From Pseudomonadota bacterium (GTDB lineage: Bacteria > Pseudomonadota > Gammaproteobacteria > Steroidobacterales > Steroidobacteraceae): a stretch of DNA of 64,000 nucleotides. The number at the start of each line of letters is the position of its first letter. Positions within the stretch are counted from its first letter, which is position 1. Shown here in pieces: positions 1 through 9,702 of this stretch. Location: contig JAJZUT010000004.1 in the NCBI GenBank assembly GCA_021847105.1, forward strand, positions 161,976 through 225,975, in the 5' to 3' direction. Under the pieces are notes generated by a model that worked only from the letters and a program-made list of their open reading frames with translations, was not told the DNA's origin and made no database searches. Made by a program: the position numbers and the translations under genes.

Positions 1-1249
1 TGGCGCCCCCGCCGACCGGCTGCGCGCTTGCCGGCCCGAATCCGGACAGTCCCGCCCCCGCCTTGCCAAGCTTTCCCGTGACGGCATTGCCCGCCACCGT
101 GTCATTCACGAGCTCCGCGCGGCCATTGGTCATGATGCCACCGCCGCCGTCGCTCGCCGTATTCTCCGCAATGGTCGAACGACTGATCACCTCGAGCACC
201 ATCCGTCGGCCCGCAATCCCACCGCCGCTGGTTGCGCTGTTGCCAAGCACCGCACTGCGCTCGATCTGCGAGGTGTGAAAACCGGTTTCGAACAGGCCGC
301 CGCCATTGCCGGCGCGATTCGGCGCCTGCGGCGTACCGATTTGGCTATCGCGCATCCACAGCGCCGCGTCGTTGTAAATTCCCCCGCCATTGGCCGCGCT
401 GCTGTTGCCGGTGACGAACACATGATCGAGCGTCAGCGGCGCCGTGTTGTAAATTCCGCCACCCTCGCCACCGGCGCTGTTCTCCGTGACTGTGACATCG
501 GTGAGCGTCACCATCTGAATGGTGGCGCCGGACTCGCTGCTCCCCGGCCCTCCGTGCCCTTCGGGTCCGGCACAACCACCGTCACCACCACCACCACCAC
601 CACATCCGCCCCCGTCCGCCCCCTCGCTTGCAGTGGAATCGATGATCTGGATCTCCGCACCGGCGCCGATTGCGATGCCTCCGCCCATGCGCGCGAACCG
701 CACGACTGCCGTTGGGACGGAGGCATCGAGCGTCACGGGCGCCGGGACGTAGCCGTTCTGAATCGTGAGACCCTGCAGCGACACGTTGAGATTGCTGCTC
801 GCCGTAGCCGGCACCTCAATGTGAAACACACGATCCTGATTCGCACCGGCCGCCCAGCCGATCACCGTCTGGCTCGCCCCTGCGCCGACGATGGACATAC
901 TGCGCACGATATTCAGATCACCCTTCGACGCGTCGGGAACGTGCGCCACGACCCAGCCCTCCGGGGACGCCTCAGGAACCTCATCGACACCGCTCACCGT
1001 CAGCAGATAGTGGCCGGGCGGAACTTCGATCGTGCTTGGGTCCGCAGTCGCATCGGCCACCTGGACTGCCGCGCGCAACGTACACTCCCCTTGCCCGTCA
1101 TCGCACACTCCCGTCGATATCGCCGCAGCCGAGGCCGGCGCATCGATGGTTGTGTCAACCTGAAACGTCGTGGCTTGCGCAGCGGACGCGCAAAGTGCCA
1201 GCGTCACCGCGAGTTGTCCGACCCGCATAAGCGTGAGCGAAATGCGCAT
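1..1249 (-). CDS. CSLREA-domain beta-helix surface protein (3' end outside window)
   Basis: Open in one frame from an ATG at 1249 to the window edge (416 codons seen, no stop). It starts with a signal peptide ending near AAQA. The N-terminal CSLREA-type segment carries the motif CTLRAAVQVADA. After it come right-handed beta-helix type repeats with recurring GGGIYN, GGGI and NSA turns, as in polymorphic outer-membrane or adhesin-like proteins. A Gly-rich loop (GGGCGGGGGG, coded by the CCACC run at 585-606) sits in the middle. An AGGAT Shine-Dalgarno lies just upstream. The gene at 1341-3911 is a clear paralogue with the same order of elements, and lies 91 bp upstream on the same strand. Function unknown; secreted or surface exposure is inferred from the signal peptide and the family. 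Confidence 0.8.
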   Translation of the reverse strand, partial: MRISLTLMRVGQLAVTLALCASAAQATTFQVDTTIDAPASAAAISTGVCDDGQGECTLRAAVQVADATADPSTIEVPPGHYLLTVSGVDEVPEASPEGWVVAHVPDASKGDLNIVRSMSIVGAGASQTVIGWAAGANQDRVFHIEVPATASSNLNVSLQGLTIQNGYVPAPVTLDASVPTAVVRFARMGGGIAIGAGAEIQIIDSTASEGADGGGCGGGGGGDGGCAGPEGHGGPGSSESGATIQMVTLTDVTVTENSAGGEGGGIYNTAPLTLDHVFVTGNSSAANGGGIYNDAALWMRDSQIGTPQAPNRAGNGGGLFETGFHTSQIERSAVLGNSATSGGGIAGRRMVLEVISRSTIAENTASDGGGGIMTNGRAELVNDTVAGNAVTGKLGKAGAGLSGFGPASAQPVGGGA

Positions 1250-1340
1250 GGGACGATCCTCAGTCGATTCCGTGCTGGGGGAACCGGTCCGGCCACTGGC
1301 AGAAAATTGCAGCCGACCGGCATCCCAGCACCGCCAGACC

Positions 1341-3911
1341 TCAGCGTCCGCCGCCGTCTCGGTGAGAACGTGAGTGCCGCCACCGGCGCGCTCCGACCCC
1401 ACCAAGAGCGAGTGCGATCAGCACCAGCAACGTCGGATCGAACGGCCCACCCGGCTGGAAGACACATCCTCCCCCACCACTCGAGCTCACCGTCGGCGAG
1501 ACCGGCGTCACCGGCACCACCTGGGCATCTATGGTGAGCGGTACCGCCACCGAATCATTGGTATCATCGCTGTCGATCGAATCCGTCGTGACCGCGAAAT
1601 CAACATCGACGCTGCCGGCGGATACCGGAACGAGATCCAGCGTGCCGGTGACGCTCTGGCCGGAGTCGATCGTGCCAAGATCGCACACCGCGCTCATCTG
1701 ATCGGCCTGCAGCGTGCACGTTCCGCCGGATGCCATCTGCATCTTCTGGAAGCGCATCTGGTTGCTGAAGGTCGCAAGCACACGCACGTTTTGCGCAGCA
1801 TCCGGCCCGGCGTTGCTCACCGTAAAGCTGAGCGCGGCCTGCCCTTGCGCCTGCGGATTCTTGCCGGGTCCGTTTGCGGTGACACTGATGTTGCTCGTCG
1901 GTTGAATCTGCATAGTCACCGTCGCCGAATTGTTGTCCGGTGAGATATCCGTCGGACTCGCAGCAGTGATGTGCGCAGTAATCGCTACAGGGCCAGGCGC
2001 GGTGCCGGTTCCGTTCACCTCGAGCGTGACGGTTTCACCTTGCGCCATGGTCTGTACGTCGCATGTAACCACTCCCGTATTCGAATCCAACGGACAGTCG
2101 CTCGTACCGGCGGGCGTCGTGAGCGTCGCGTTCGACAGCGAATAGTTCTGCGGCAGCGGGTCCGTCGTGATCAGCACGCCGGTGGCGGTCGAGGCAGTCG
2201 TTGACGCGTTGGTGAACTCGAACTTGCCGTTTGCGGGGGAACCGTGCGGGACTTTGTCGGGCCCGGACTTGCCGCTGATGTAAAGATCGGCGCGCGGCAC
2301 GAACAGCTCATAGGCACCGATGTCACAGACCTCTGTGTTTTTGAGATTTCCATCGGCGGGACGCATACTCCCCCGCTGATCGGTATTGGGACAGTTTGCA
2401 TTATCGCCCGCGTCCACGGCTGGTGTTCCGCCAAGGAGCGCGCGGGTGTCGGTAGGGCCACCATTGGCCGCAAGCGGCTGCAGATTGGCCAGCGTATCGG
2501 CCATGTCACCGCCGGCGGTCAGCGCGCATGTGGCATCATCAGCGAGATTGTGTCCCTGCGACACAAATACACCGCTCTTGCAGCTCGACCCGCTGCACCC
2601 GCAGCTCGCGGCCGTCTTCGACCCGCTCGCGACATTACCCTGCAGGAGCGTATTGACGAATTTGTACGTGCCGCTGCCGAAGGCATTCAATCCGGCACCA
2701 CCGCTTGTCGAATCATTCGCCGCGGTATTATCCGAAATCGTGTCGTTCTGCAGCGTCACGGTACCGTTGGTGGTAATTCCCCCACCGACGTCGCTCGCCG
2801 AATTACCATTGATCGTCGTATTGACGATACTCATCTCGACCAGCGAGCGAGCCGATATGCCACCTCCGCCTACCGCCGTATTCCCGTCGATTGCGCTTTG
2901 TTCGATGGTGGTGGAGTGCAACCCGGTGTCGAAGAGCGCTCCGCCCCCCTCTGCGGTATTTGGCGTGCTCAGCGATCCGGTCGTGCCGAGGGTGGAGTCT
3001 AGAATCGTCAGCTGTGCATCGTTATAGATGCCACCGCCATTGGTCGCTGCGCGGTTCCCGCTGACCACGACATTGTTCAGAACGAGCGGGGCTGCACTGG
3101 CGATTCCGCCGCCAGCCGCACCGCTTTGATTGTTCAGAAGACGCACGTCGGTGAGCGTCACTCCGGTGATGGTCGCCGCAGTAGAGCCTTCCTCCCCGCC
3201 ACCGGATCCGCCTTCCCCGCCACTCGAACCACCACCGTGACTGCCACTGCTGCTGCCGGAGTTGGCCGGATTGATGAGCGTGACCGTTGCCGCGGGCCCA
3301 ATCGCGATGCCAGCACCGCTGCGCTCGAGCTGGTAGTAGGTTCCGTCCGCCATGGTCTGCAACACCAGCGGTGGCGGCGTGACTCCGTTCTCGATGGTAA
3401 CCCCGGAGATATTTACCGTGATGTTGCTTGCAACCGCTTCGATGTGAAAGACGCGGTCGCCGTCGGCCGGGCTCTGCTTCACCGTGGGTGCCCATTCGAT
3501 AACGGTCTTGTCGGAGCCGGCGCCGATGATGTCCATGCTCGAAGTGATGTTCAGGTCACCCCTACTGGCATCGTGGGTCGCCAGCACGGTGTAGCCGGTT
3601 CCCGGATTGCCTTGCGCCGACTCATCGGCGCCCGGGATCGACAGAATGATCGGAGTGCCTGGGTCGTTGATCTGGGAAAGATCAATGACATTCGTACCGC
3701 CCAAGGCATTGGCCTGCATGATCGCCGCGCGCAACGTGCAGACGCCGTCCACGTCCGCACAGATGCCATCACCGAGATCGGCATCGGGCGCATCCAACGT
3801 ACTGTTGACCGTGAATGTCACGGCATAGGTGGGCGCCGCCACCGCCATCATCAGCGAGGCGAGGCCCGCCAGAATATAGCCCCTGGAGGATCCGGCCCGG
3901 AAAGCGTTCAT
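1341..3911 (-). CDS. CSLREA-domain beta-helix protein with DUF11-like repeats and C-terminal sorting tail
   Basis: 856 residues from ATG 3911, which has GGGAG eight bases upstream and is followed by a signal peptide (N-terminus MNAFRAG). The frame stays open to 4586 but the extra residues look non-coding. Order of parts: signal peptide; CSLREA motif (CTLRAAIMQANALGG) near residue 60; beta-helix repeats rich in GGGI and NNQSG turns with a Gly/Ser-rich insert; a choice-of-anchor style segment; two DUF11-like Ig repeats (GPDAAQNVRV); and a C-terminal tripartite tail. The tail is GGGGC, a hydrophobic stretch starting FDPTLLVLIALAL, then RRWRHSR. Such a tail resembles GlyGly-, JDVT- or MYXO-CTERM sorting signals, so cell-surface processing is likely. 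The family role is otherwise unknown. It is a tandem paralogue of the gene at 1-1249. Confidence 0.82.
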   Translation of the reverse strand: MNAFRAGSSRGYILAGLASLMMAVAAPTYAVTFTVNSTLDAPDADLGDGICADVDGVCTLRAAIMQANALGGTNVIDLSQINDPGTPIILSIPGADESAQGNPGTGYTVLATHDASRGDLNITSSMDIIGAGSDKTVIEWAPTVKQSPADGDRVFHIEAVASNITVNISGVTIENGVTPPPLVLQTMADGTYYQLERSGAGIAIGPAATVTLINPANSGSSSGSHGGGSSGGEGGSGGGEEGSTAATITGVTLTDVRLLNNQSGAAGGGIASAAPLVLNNVVVSGNRAATNGGGIYNDAQLTILDSTLGTTGSLSTPNTAEGGGALFDTGLHSTTIEQSAIDGNTAVGGGGISARSLVEMSIVNTTINGNSASDVGGGITTNGTVTLQNDTISDNTAANDSTSGGAGLNAFGSGTYKFVNTLLQGNVASGSKTAASCGCSGSSCKSGVFVSQGHNLADDATCALTAGGDMADTLANLQPLAANGGPTDTRALLGGTPAVDAGDNANCPNTDQRGSMRPADGNLKNTEVCDIGAYELFVPRADLYISGKSGPDKVPHGSPANGKFEFTNASTTASTATGVLITTDPLPQNYSLSNATLTTPAGTSDCPLDSNTGVVTCDVQTMAQGETVTLEVNGTGTAPGPVAITAHITAASPTDISPDNNSATVTMQIQPTSNISVTANGPGKNPQAQGQAALSFTVSNAGPDAAQNVRVLATFSNQMRFQKMQMASGGTCTLQADQMSAVCDLGTIDSGQSVTGTLDLVPVSAGSVDVDFAVTTDSIDSDDTNDSVAVPLTIDAQVVPVTPVSPTVSSSGGGGCVFQPGGPFDPTLLVLIALALGGVGARRWRHSRSHRDGGGR

Positions 3912-4515
3912 GAGAGAGACTCCCGTAACTGGACAGCTGTCGCTGTCATGGCGCGGATGAATCTGCGCAGGTTTCCTAGCCGCAACCATGTGCAGTTGTG
4001 CGTACGATGAATGCACAGGCGCCAATTGATTCATGACATAGCGCAGAACTGCCCGGCGCCACTTGCGCACCTCTGAGGCTACGCGGGCACAGCAAACTCC
4101 CCGGACTGCATCGCCGCGCGGACGAAGCGCGACGACCTGACGCTCACGTGATGCCCGTTGCGCCCGGGGAGAGTCCATCCAAACGCCAGAGTGTTCGCAT
4201 CCCCCCCGGTATCGCGGTGCAGACGCTCTGGGTGAGACGTCACAGGCCTTATCGTGCATCGTCGACCCGTACCGGAGCTGGGCACGGACACGCTTACGGC
4301 CAGGACCCGTTGTGCGTACAAATCCGGAGGCGGGGCTGTGGCTGTTCACGGCCACCCAGAACACCTCGGGCAGCCGTGCCGTGCAATTCATCCGCACAAT
4401 CCCGGATAGGGAAAATCGCGCCGCTTGCGCATGGTGTGCCCGGGGAATCGAGTGGTCAGCCCACTGCGATAAGCCCATGACCCCTCCGGGGGCACACACC
4501 CCAGAGCACGCGGCA
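3912..4515. other. Divergent intergenic region
   Basis: About 600 bases between the minus-strand CSLREA gene and the plus-strand ABC operon. It must hold both promoters, but I see no near-consensus sigma-70 pair and no credible small gene. The ATPase frame remains open upstream to 4312, so part of this could be coding if an earlier start is used. Confidence 0.4.
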
Positions 4516-5256
4516 ATGAACGCACAGACTGCGGTGCGTACCGACGACCCGACGCCACCGGTGATGAGCATGCGCGCGGTGAGCAAAATCTACCGCATGG
4601 GGGAGATTGACGTGCCCGCGCTGCGTGCAGTCGACCTCGAGCTGCATGCACGCGAATTCGTCGTGATTCTCGGTGCATCGGGCAGCGGCAAGTCGACTCT
4701 GCTCAATATCCTCGGTGGACTCGAGACACCGACCACCGGCACCGTGCGCTACCTGGACCATGAACTCACTGCAGCGGACGAGCCCTCACTCACCCGTTAT
4801 CGACGCGAGCACGTGGGTTTTGTATTCCAGTTCTATAACCTGCTGCCCAGCCTCACGGCACTCGAGAACGTTGAGCTCGTCGCGCAGATTGCGCCTCGGG
4901 CCCGCGATGCCCGCGAGGTTCTCGAGCGCGTCGGACTCGCCGATCGTCTGCATCACTTTCCCGCGCAGCTCTCCGGGGGCGAGCAGCAGCGCGTGGCGAT
5001 CGCGCGAGCGCTTGCGAAGCGACCCGATGTGCTCCTGTGCGACGAGCCGACCGGATCACTCGACTTTCCGACGGGGCGGCGCGTGCTGGCAGCGCTGGAG
5101 CAGGCGAACCGTGAGTTCAGTACGCTCACGGTGCTGATCACTCACAATGCGGCCATTGCGGCCATGGGCTCACGGGTCATTCGTCTCAGCAGCGGACGGA
5201 TCAGTCAGACGCAGGTCAACGAGAGACGCGCTTCGGCAGAGGAGATCTCCTGGTAA
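4516..5256 (+). CDS. ABC transporter ATP-binding protein (LolD/MacB type)
   Basis: 246 residues from ATG 4516. It hydrolyses ATP to drive the partner FtsX permease. Walker [10 protein letters not shown] is at about 53-61, the Q-loop around Q105, the signature LSGGEQQ at 152-158, Walker [10 protein letters not shown] at 172-180, and the switch His in ITHN at 208-211. All are intact. Alternative in-frame starts are ATG 4477 and ATG 4564; none has a strong Shine-Dalgarno. The stop overlaps the presumed start of the permease, and a membrane-fusion adaptor follows, so the three genes form a tripartite MacAB-like export or lipoprotein-handling operon. Substrate not known. Confidence 0.9.
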   Translation: MNAQTAVRTDDPTPPVMSMRAVSKIYRMGEIDVPALRAVDLELHAREFVVILGASGSGKSTLLNILGGLETPTTGTVRYLDHELTAADEPSLTRYRREHVGFVFQFYNLLPSLTALENVELVAQIAPRARDAREVLERVGLADRLHHFPAQLSGGEQQRVAIARALAKRPDVLLCDEPTGSLDFPTGRRVLAALEQANREFSTLTVLITHNAAIAAMGSRVIRLSSGRISQTQVNERRASAEEISW

Positions 5257-7622
5257 GCCGGCTGCATCGGGCGCTGCGGCGCGATCTGTGGCACCTGCGC
5301 GGCCAGGCGCTGGCCACCGCGCTGATTGTCGGTTGCGGCATTGCAGTATTCGTCACCATGCGCGGCACGTATCTGTCACTGGTACGGGCACGGCAGATCT
5401 ACTACACGACAACGCGATTTGCTGACGTGTTCGCGCAATCGCGGCGCGCCCCCCTGCCGCTTGCCGAACGGCTGCGTGCGCTACCGGGCGTCAAGGCCGT
5501 CCAAACCCGCGTCGTCGAGGACGTTACCCTCACGGTTCCCGGCCTGACGGAACCGGCGACGGGCCGGCTGATTTCCCTCCCCACTCATCCCGGATCAGCC
5601 GACGACCTCGATCGGCTGACTCTCACCGCCGGCCGTCTGCCGGCGCCCGACAGCGACTCCGAGGCGCTGGTCAGTCAGACCTTCGCCACGGCCAACGCGT
5701 TGCCGCTCGGCGCACACCTCGGCGTGATCCTCAATGGACGCTGGAAAGAGCTCACCGTGGTCGGCTTCGCGCTCTCGCCCGAGTACATCTATGAGATTGG
5801 TCCGGCCATGATCTTCCCGGACAACAGACGCTTTGGGGTCTTGTGGATGAACCGGGAAGCGCTTGGCACGGCATTCCAGATGAAAGGAGCGTTCAACGAC
5901 GTCGCGATTGCCACCGCCACGCACGCCTCGGTACCCGAGGTTCTCGATGCGGTGGACCGTCTGCTCGCCCCGTACGGCGGCCTGAGCGCCTATGATCGCT
6001 CCGAGCAACCCTCCTACCGCTTTCTCAGTGACGAGCTCGGCGAAATCGAGGTCAATGCCACCTATATTCCGACGATATTTCTGGCCGTGGCGGCGTTTCT
6101 CCTTTACACGCAGCTTGCCCGCCTGATCAGCATCCAGCGCAGTCAGATCGGATTGCTCAAGTCCTTCGGCTTCGCTGCCTGGCGCATCGGTCTGCATTAC
6201 CTTGAATTCGCCCTGTGCATCGTCGCGGCCGGACTGCTGCTCGGAATCGCGGCCGGCATCCCCTTCGGGGCCGCCTTAATCGGGGTGTACCGGCTGTACT
6301 TCCACTTTCCCGCGCTCACGTTCCGGGTCACCGCAGGAGTGCTCGTCACGGCCAGCAGCGTTGCCTTGAGTGCCGCGGGGATCGGCGCACTCAGCGCCGT
6401 TGCCAGAGCGACACGGCTCGCGCCTGCCGAGGCGATGCGACCGGAGTCGCCGCGCCGCTTCCGGCCCGGACTGCTCGAATCTCTGCCGTGGACCGAACGA
6501 CTCGATCCAATGAGCCGCAGCATTATCCGCAATCTGGCGCGTCGTCCCTGGCGTGCCGCACTCTCGGTTGCCGGCATCGCCATGGCCATGGCAACGGTGA
6601 TGGTGGGGCGATTCATTTTCGACGCCGTCCATCATCTGGTCGCAACACATTTCGATGCAGCCGAACGACAGGATGTCACGGTCGTGTTTCCGGACGTCCG
6701 CGCGCCGCGTGCGCTCGCCAGTCTGCGGGCTCTGCCCGGGGTCCTCAGCGTCGAGCCCTTCCGAGTCATGCCGGCAAGGCTGCGCGCCGGACCGCGCAGC
6801 AAGCGTGTTTCGATCCTTGCTGTGCCGCCCTCTGGACAGCTGTATCGCATTATCGATGTGCGCGGCAACCGCATCGACGTGCCGCCTGCCGGTGTGGTGC
6901 TGACACGCAAGCTCGGCGAGATTCTTGCCGTGCATCCCGGCGAAATGCTCCGCATCGAACAGCTCGACGGAAAGCGACTGCACTTCAGTGCACGCGTCGT
7001 GCGTCTCTCGCAGGAGCCGATCGGAATCAGTGCCTACATGGACAGCGCGGCGCTCGCGACCATCCTCAGGGAAGATGCCGCAATTTCCGGCGCACGCCTG
7101 AGGATCGATGCACGTGAGGCCCCGCAGCTGTATGTCCAGCTGAAACGCACCCCCGCTATAGCAGGCGTCTCGATCCGCGCGGCGACCATCACGACTATCG
7201 GCCAGATCATGAACCGCAGCTTCATCCTCATGACCACCGTGATGACCGGTTTTGGGATCGTCCTGGTGGTCGGCATGGTCTATAACAGCGCACGCATCGC
7301 GCTGTCCGAGCGCGGTAGTGAACTGGCGAGCCTGCGCGTACTCGGCTTCACGCGCTTGGAGGTCACTCAGCTGCTGCTTGGCGAACAAGCGCTCCTGGTA
7401 ATCGCCGCGATTCCGGCCGGATGCGCCCTCGGCGCGCTGCTCTGCCGGCTGCTGATCCCGGTATTTGATCGCGAACTGTTCCGGCTTCCGTTCCTGCTCA
7501 CGCGCGCGACGTTTGCGTTCGCTGCGCTGATCACGCTGAGCGCGGCCATCCTTGCCGCCGCACTGGTAGCGGTGCGCATTGCCCGGCTTGATCTCATTGG
7601 CGTGCTGAAATCGAGGGAGTAA
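5250..7622 (+). CDS. FtsX-type ABC permease, apparent CTG start
   Basis: About 790 residues with two FtsX domains. The N-terminus reads [12 protein letters not shown], then a first transmembrane helix ([16 protein letters not shown]). Next come a periplasmic domain, three helices around residues 255-400, a second periplasmic domain, and three C-terminal helices ending in the cytoplasmic [11 protein letters not shown]. The first in-frame ATG (5358) would remove most of the first helix, and no ATG, GTG or TTG exists before the frame loses homology. A CTG at 5250 lies right behind GAGGAGAT and overlaps the ATPase stop, which fits translational coupling. Either CTG is the start or the published base is wrong. 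Partner of the ATPase upstream; resembles MacB/DevC-class exporters. Confidence 0.8.
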   Translation: MVSRLHRALRRDLWHLRGQALATALIVGCGIAVFVTMRGTYLSLVRARQIYYTTTRFADVFAQSRRAPLPLAERLRALPGVKAVQTRVVEDVTLTVPGLTEPATGRLISLPTHPGSADDLDRLTLTAGRLPAPDSDSEALVSQTFATANALPLGAHLGVILNGRWKELTVVGFALSPEYIYEIGPAMIFPDNRRFGVLWMNREALGTAFQMKGAFNDVAIATATHASVPEVLDAVDRLLAPYGGLSAYDRSEQPSYRFLSDELGEIEVNATYIPTIFLAVAAFLLYTQLARLISIQRSQIGLLKSFGFAAWRIGLHYLEFALCIVAAGLLLGIAAGIPFGAALIGVYRLYFHFPALTFRVTAGVLVTASSVALSAAGIGALSAVARATRLAPAEAMRPESPRRFRPGLLESLPWTERLDPMSRSIIRNLARRPWRAALSVAGIAMAMATVMVGRFIFDAVHHLVATHFDAAERQDVTVVFPDVRAPRALASLRALPGVLSVEPFRVMPARLRAGPRSKRVSILAVPPSGQLYRIIDVRGNRIDVPPAGVVLTRKLGEILAVHPGEMLRIEQLDGKRLHFSARVVRLSQEPIGISAYMDSAALATILREDAAISGARLRIDAREAPQLYVQLKRTPAIAGVSIRAATITTIGQIMNRSFILMTTVMTGFGIVLVVGMVYNSARIALSERGSELASLRVLGFTRLEVTQLLLGEQALLVIAAIPAGCALGALLCRLLIPVFDRELFRLPFLLTRATFAFAALITLSAAILAAALVAVRIARLDLIGVLKSRE

Positions 7623-7625
7623 GCG

Positions 7626-8804
7626 ATGCGAGTCACGCGGGGTTCGCTGATGCTGATCGGGACACTCATCGCCCTCGGCACCACGGCGCTGTACGCACTG
7701 CGCACCCGACCGCTCCCGGTCGAGGTGGCGACAGTCGGTTACGGGCCGTTGCAGAGCACGGTAGAGGATCAGGCCGAAACGCGCTCGCATGACCGCTATG
7801 TGGTGGCAGCACCGGTCGCCGGACGGCTGCTGCGTGTTCTGCTGCGAGATGGCGATCCGGTCACCGCAGGCCAATCCGTCGCCACTCTCGCGCCAGTCCC
7901 GCTCAGCGTGCGCGAACGTGAGGAAGCGCTTGCCGCGGTGCAGTCCGCAGCCGCCACCGAGCGCAGCGCGCGCGCTCAGCTCGACCATGATCGGCAGGAC
8001 CTCGCTCAGGCCGGTCGCGATCTAGTGCGTCTGAGGTCGCTCAGCCCACAAGGGCTCGCGTCCATTCAGGCTCTTGAGCACGCCCGCACTGCCGTCACGA
8101 GTCTCGAGATGGAGGTTGCCGCCGCGCACCACCGCGCGCTCGCCGCAGCCGCCCAGTTGCGCGGGGCGCAGGCCGCTTTGAACGCCATCCGAACTCTCGG
8201 GCCGAACCGCACAAGTACGCTGACAGTGCACGCCCCAGCCGCGGGTCGGGTGCTGCGCGTGCTCGAACCAAGCGAGCGCGTGATCGGCTCTGGTACACCG
8301 ATCATGATCATCGGCGATCTGCAGCACCTCGAAGTGGTGATGGAAATGCTCTCGACGCAAGCAGTGCGGGTCAAGCCGGGGATGAGCGCAGAGATTCTCA
8401 ACTGGGGCGGGGAGCGTCCGTTGCGAGCACGCGTGCGCCGTGTCGAGCCCTATGCGTTCACTAAGATTTCTGCGCTCGGCGTGGAGGAGAAGCGCTCGAA
8501 CGTCATTCTCGATTTTCTCGAACCGCCCGCGACACTCGGTGATGGCTATCGAGTCGAAGTACGCATCGTCGTGTGGAGCGCGCCGCACGTCCTGCTGAGT
8601 CCTCTGTCGGCGACCTTCCGCTGTACCACAGGTTGGTGTGTCTACGTCCTTGCCGACAATCGGGCTCGTCTGAGGTCCGTGCGGATCGGTCACCGCAATG
8701 ACGAGGCCGTCGAAATCCTCTCCGGACTCCGTGCCGGGGAGCGCGTCATTACTCACCCGTCGAACGATCTCGTGCCGGAGGCCCGAGTCACCATAAAGCC
8801 GTGA
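7626..8804 (+). CDS. HlyD/MacA-family periplasmic adaptor
   Basis: 392 residues from ATG 7626 with GGGAG just upstream and only 3 bases after the permease stop. An N-terminal signal anchor (residues 7-25) is followed by a biotinyl-lipoyl-like half (VVAAPVAGRLLRVLLRDG). A coiled-coil hairpin rich in Ala, Arg and Gln spans about 100-180. The second lipoyl half (TVHAPAAGRVLRVLEP), a beta-barrel and a membrane-proximal domain complete it. It should bridge the inner-membrane FtsX permease to an outer-membrane channel, which is not encoded here. Substrate unknown. Confidence 0.88.
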   Translation: MRVTRGSLMLIGTLIALGTTALYALRTRPLPVEVATVGYGPLQSTVEDQAETRSHDRYVVAAPVAGRLLRVLLRDGDPVTAGQSVATLAPVPLSVREREEALAAVQSAAATERSARAQLDHDRQDLAQAGRDLVRLRSLSPQGLASIQALEHARTAVTSLEMEVAAAHHRALAAAAQLRGAQAALNAIRTLGPNRTSTLTVHAPAAGRVLRVLEPSERVIGSGTPIMIIGDLQHLEVVMEMLSTQAVRVKPGMSAEILNWGGERPLRARVRRVEPYAFTKISALGVEEKRSNVILDFLEPPATLGDGYRVEVRIVVWSAPHVLLSPLSATFRCTTGWCVYVLADNRARLRSVRIGHRNDEAVEILSGLRAGERVITHPSNDLVPEARVTIKP

Positions 8805-8838
8805 GCCCCGCGCGACCCCTTTAGGTCGGCGCAGGGCT
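8804..8838. terminator. Hairpin between convergent genes
   Basis: AGCCCCGCGCGACC at 8804-8817 pairs with GGTCGGCGCAGGGCT at 8824-8838 with one bulge and one mismatch, loop of six. It lies between the adaptor stop and the DUF4136 stop. No T-tract, so it may be a bidirectional or Rho-assisted 3' end. Confidence 0.4.
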
Positions 8839-8849
8839 CGGCAGACGCA

Positions 8850-9458
8850 TCACCCCGGGGGAAACCGAGCGAGCACCTCGTCCACGGCCTTGCGAATCGG
8901 CCCGGCGGAATGCTCGATGTCTTCGTGCGACAGGGGCTTCTTCGCCCACCCATGCCAGACCGGACGATGCGTTCTTCCGTCGAACACGTCGATCGCGAGC
9001 GTCCCCTCCCGATAGCGCATGACATCGACGCCACTGCCCCAGTAGGGATAGCCCCACCAGTAGCGGCCGTAGCCGTACCACGGCCAGGCGTAGGGCTGCG
9101 GATAGGTATGCACATCCACGCGCTCGTGCGAGCCGATGGTGAAGTCCACCGCGAAATCCGCCTCTTGTGCAGTGCTCACGTAGTGATATCCCTTCTGTTC
9201 CAACGCGCTGAGAATGGCCTCGCGCGCACGCTCGACCACCAGCGGATTAGCCACACCGTAGTTCTCCCGCGGCAACCAGGTAAAAGCGTGATAGCTGGAA
9301 AAGTTCGCCGTTCGGTCATAATCACTGCCAACACGAAGTGTTTCGCAGCCGCTCAAGGCGAGTGCGAGCACAAGGGGAAGCACGATGGTCAGACCCAACA
9401 GAATCCTGACCCGCCAATGCGACGCCCACCAACCCGACAATCTCAGACTGTGATTCAT
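8850..9458 (-). CDS. DUF4136 lipoprotein
   Basis: 202 residues from ATG 9458. A longer start at 9497 is possible but would put 13 residues ahead of the signal. A lipoprotein signal ends in the lipobox LALSGC, so the mature protein starts at Cys and is lipidated. The body matches DUF4136: YDRTANFSSYHAFTW near the N-terminus, then a repeated fold ending VDEVLARFPPG. A Trp/Tyr/Gly-rich stretch (PYAWPWYGYGRYWWG) lies in the middle. Role unknown; members are envelope proteins. It is convergent with the export operon and divergent from the cation ATPase. Confidence 0.85.
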   Translation of the reverse strand: MNHSLRLSGWWASHWRVRILLGLTIVLPLVLALALSGCETLRVGSDYDRTANFSSYHAFTWLPRENYGVANPLVVERAREAILSALEQKGYHYVSTAQEADFAVDFTIGSHERVDVHTYPQPYAWPWYGYGRYWWGYPYWGSGVDVMRYREGTLAIDVFDGRTHRPVWHGWAKKPLSHEDIEHSAGPIRKAVDEVLARFPPG

Positions 9459-9592
9459 GGCGCACCCACACTGATTTCGAACGATACCGTCCCGCATGTC
9501 AACGCTGCGCCCTAGATCAGCGTGCGTCCATCCGTACGTCTACCGACCACCACGGAAATTGCGTATTTGCACAAGCTGCGCTTCGGCCGGAC

Positions 9593-9609
9593 ATTGCCGT
9601 TGCGGCAAT
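9593..9609. promoter_or_regulatory. Inverted repeat upstream of cation ATPase
   Basis: Perfect 7-bp arms ATTGCCG / CGGCAAT around TTG, about 95 bases before the ATPase start and inside the divergent interval with the DUF4136 gene. Possible operator; the regulator is unknown. Confidence 0.3.
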
Positions 9610-9702
9610 TCCGACACCGGAGTCTGCGGCCCGGACGCCCCGGCGCTGAGATCCAGCGCAGCCCGAATCCTTGCGGAGCACTTCAAGAGAAATCGCTACG
9701 CC

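Noticed and set aside
585..606. Short tandem repeat of CACCAC type
   Set aside because: It codes the Gly-rich loop of the CSLREA protein; not a CRISPR or separate repeat.
3912..4587. N-terminal extension of the second CSLREA gene to 4586
   Set aside because: The extra 225 residues precede a clean signal peptide and Shine-Dalgarno at 3911 and lie over the divergent promoter region.
9496..9702. N-terminal extension of the cation ATPase with several cysteines (possible metal-binding domain)
   Set aside because: Arg/Ser/Cys-rich, no CxxC metal-binding fold, and it overlaps the divergent promoter region.
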